A stretch of 64,000 nt of DNA from Ovis canadensis (taxonomy: Eukaryota; Chordata; Mammalia; Artiodactyla; Bovidae), in assembly GCF_042477335.2 (NCBI RefSeq), contig NC_091247.1:1076501-1140500 (forward strand). The letters are read 5' to 3'. The notes under the pieces were generated by a model that saw only the letters and a program-made list of their open reading frames with translations, searched no databases and was not told the DNA's origin. Shown piece by piece: positions 62,040 through 64,000 of the stretch; the first letter of the stretch is position 1, and the number at the start of each line of letters is the position of its first letter. A program made the translations under genes and the position numbers.

Positions 62040-62520
62040 TTGTCTGAGTGCGTGTATGTCTGAGTCTTTCACTTTTATCTTTGTCTGAGTGCGTGTGTCT
62101 GCGTGAGGGAGTCTGCGTGTGTATGTGTGTCTGAGAGTGTGTCTGAGAGTGTGTGTGTCTGAATGTGTGCATCTGACTGAATGTGACTGCGTCTCCGTGT
62201 CTGCCTGTGTGTGAATCGGCGTGTGCCCCTGTGCTGTATAAGTGTGTGTCTGAGTGACCGTGTCTGTGTGTCTCAGTGAGTGTATGTATGTGTGCGTGTG
62301 TGTCTATGTGTGTGCGGATGAGTGTGTGCCTGTGTGGTGTGTGTCTGAGTGACTGTGTGTGTGTGGCTCAGTGAGTTTCTGAGTGAGGTCTTCATCTGAG
62401 TGACTTGTGTGTTTGTGTGTGTGTCTGAATCGGTTCCGTGTGTCTGAGTGTGTCTGAATGAGTGTGTGAGCACACACACGTGTGTCCGTGTGTCCATGTG
62501 TGTGTCTGTCTTGGTCCCCC
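62040..62520. repeat. Degenerate TG-rich simple repeat
   Basis: About 480 bp of interrupted TG runs built from TGTGTGTCTGAGTG-like words. It ends about 420 bp before the TATA-like box of the LCN1-like gene and immediately follows the Bov-tA SINE at 61826-62025. Confidence 0.92.
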
Positions 62521-62943
62521 CCTCACGTCTGATCCACCGCTGATCTGTGTGGAGCAGAAAGGGGACGTCGAAGTGCCCACTTACAGCGCGTCTTGTCAGG
62601 AGCACACGCACCCGCTTAGCTGCATGCTTGTAGTCACGCAGTGGTTGGCGCTGAATCTGAGGTTGAGAAGCCGCTCAGGGGCATTCTCTGACGCGACCCA
62701 CATCCTCCCTGGCAGGGAGCGTGTCACCCTGGCGCTGGCATCGCGAGGTTCTCTCACCTGGCCCAGCCCAGCCTCCAGCCTGGGCAGCCCTGTGATGGCT
62801 CGAGGTGCTCAGCGTGGGTTGTTCGGCAGCATCAACAATAGTGACCTTTACCTGCTCCACCGCAGAACTGGCCACAGGTTATGGCCAGGAAGGGATTGGT
62901 TGACGGTCTCTGCCAAGTTCCGCGGGGACCCTGGGCCGTGGGA

Positions 62944-62951
62944 CATAAAAG
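62944..62951 (+). promoter_or_regulatory. TATA-like box of the LCN1-like gene
   Basis: CATAAAAG 81-88 nt upstream of the ATG at 63032, so transcription would start near 62975. Confidence 0.65.
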
Positions 62952-63031
62952 GCCGCTGCCTGAGTGGCTGGCACAGCCTCTCTGCACCCAGTGAGCGGCC
63001 TGTTGGTGGCTGTGCATCCAGACCCCAGGAG

Positions 63032-64000
63032 ATGAGGGCCCTGCTCTTGACCCTTGGCCTCGTCGCCTCCCTGCAGGCCCAGGATGCTCTGGTCTTGGAC
63101 AGCTGGACTGAGGATGTGAGGCTCAGATGGAGCTGGGGCAGCTGGAGGGGCCCCTGGGAGAGGCACCAATCCTTGCCCCCGAGGCTGTGGTTAAACTGAG
63201 CGACGGGGGTCTGAGAAAAATGGGCCTGGGTGCCCATAGTCCCGGGGGCCCTGTGGGGCTGGAGCCCACCTGGGGTGGGTCTGGCGAGGGTGCCGGGCAT
63301 CTGCTGAGGGTGGGAGGCAGGAGATGCACGGTGCTCCAGTCTGGGGGTGTGGCAGAGTCCGGGGCTGCTGAGCGGGGCAGGGGTGCTGGGCCTGAGCCCT
63401 GACGGCAGGCAGCTCTCTCCAGGTGTCAGGAAAGTGGTATCTGAAGGCCGTGACCACAGACCAGGACGTTCCCGGGAAGAATCAGGAGTCGGTGACGGCC
63501 ATGACCTTCAGCGTCCTGGAGGGGGGCGACCTGGAGGCCAAAGTCACGTTGCGGTGAGAGCCGCCTCCCACCTCCCTGTGGACCCCTCCCCACAGCAGGA
63601 GAGCAGTGTCGGGGCATGGGCAGCCCACACTGGGGTCCGTCCCTACTCCTCAAATGACGCTCAGCCCTGGACAGCTTTGAGGGGCCACTGCCTTACTGGG
63701 GACCCTGTGCAGGGACAGGTCCCAGATGGGTGAGTGGCGGGGCAGGGCTGGGAGGCCTGAGCAGCTGCCGTGTGAGATGCTGAAGGCCCCTCGGTGCCTG
63801 GATTCGGCAGGAGATGTGCCATGTTCCCGGGGTTGCCTCGGGCCCAGGTCTGCCGGCAGCTGTGGTGGAGCGGGGCACACGGTGCCCGGGCTGGGCTGGG
63901 CTTCCAAGGTGGCCGTACCCCGGGCATCAGCAGGGCATGGCTTCTGTGTCCTAGGGTTGACGGTCAGTGCCAGGAGACGGGCCTGGTCCTGGAGCAAACC
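63032..64000 (+). CDS. LCN1: LCN1-like (von Ebner gland/tear) lipocalin, 5' part only
   Basis: Exons are 63032-63115, 63423-63553 and 63955 to beyond the window edge, 87 codons so far. The start [17 protein letters not shown] is a signal peptide like those of pig and human LCN1. Exon 2 has the G-x-W motif in [18 protein letters not shown] and [12 protein letters not shown] (human LEGGNLEAKVTM). Exon 3 begins [16 protein letters not shown] (human SGRCQEVKAVLEKT), giving the cysteine expected to pair near the C-terminus. Exon phases are the same as in the other lipocalins here. The best match is LCN1. An orthologue of the mouse Lcn3/Lcn4 paralogues cannot be excluded from this part alone. LCN1 proteins carry lipids in tears and saliva. 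The gene is not broken within the visible part. Confidence 0.87.

Overview
The window is bovid (ruminant) genomic DNA. About a fifth of it is BovB (RTE-clade) LINE sequence, and it is dotted with tRNA-derived Bov-tA, BOV-A2 and CHR-type SINEs, a combination typical of cattle, sheep and their relatives. It is GC-rich, with many short GC minisatellites. The genes match the region homologous to human 9q34.3, the end of cattle chromosome 11: TMEM141 followed by the epididymal lipocalin cluster. All genes are spliced, so their exons had to be read by splice signals and family homology rather than from long open frames.

Layout: (1) 0.5-2.24 kb, TMEM141 on the minus strand, five exons, complete at 108 aa, with a CpG-rich promoter holding a 36-bp minisatellite. 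(2) 2.6-15.2 kb, a gene-free repeat island: six BovB pieces, many SINEs, L1 pieces and one solo retroviral LTR. (3) 16.5-19.2 kb LCN5, 20.4-23.5 kb LCN8 and 25.6-29.4 kb LCN15, all minus. (4) 29.5-36 kb, repeat-bearing spacer. (5) 36.1-41.5 kb LCN6 and 42.3-44.6 kb LCN10, both plus. (6) 44.6-62.9 kb, gene-poor spacer with a stack of nested insertions (BovB, LTR inside it, second BovB inside the LTR, plus a foldback inverted repeat). (7) 62.9-64 kb, first three exons of an LCN1/von Ebner-gland-like lipocalin running off the window.

The lipocalins share one gene plan: a first exon coding the signal peptide and ending in phase 0, a second exon with the G-x-W motif ending in phase 2, a 71-80 nt third exon, a roughly 105-111 nt fourth exon (usually with a TDY-like motif), a 90-102 nt fifth exon and a tiny sixth exon carrying the C-terminal cysteine. 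They are secreted carriers of small hydrophobic ligands; in other mammals LCN5, 6, 8 and 10 are epididymis-expressed. Most have a TATA-like box about 70-100 nt before the ATG (about 40 in LCN8 and LCN10).

The most noteworthy structures are: a shared 3' block behind LCN5 and LCN8 that carries a dead copy of LCN8 exon 6; the opposite orientation of the LCN5-LCN8-LCN15 block compared with the human arrangement as I remember it; six GC boxes spaced exactly 36 bp in the TMEM141 promoter; a near full-length BovB inverted by twin priming; and a 0.7-kb foldback whose arms include non-BovB flanking DNA. I did not find a wholly new system.
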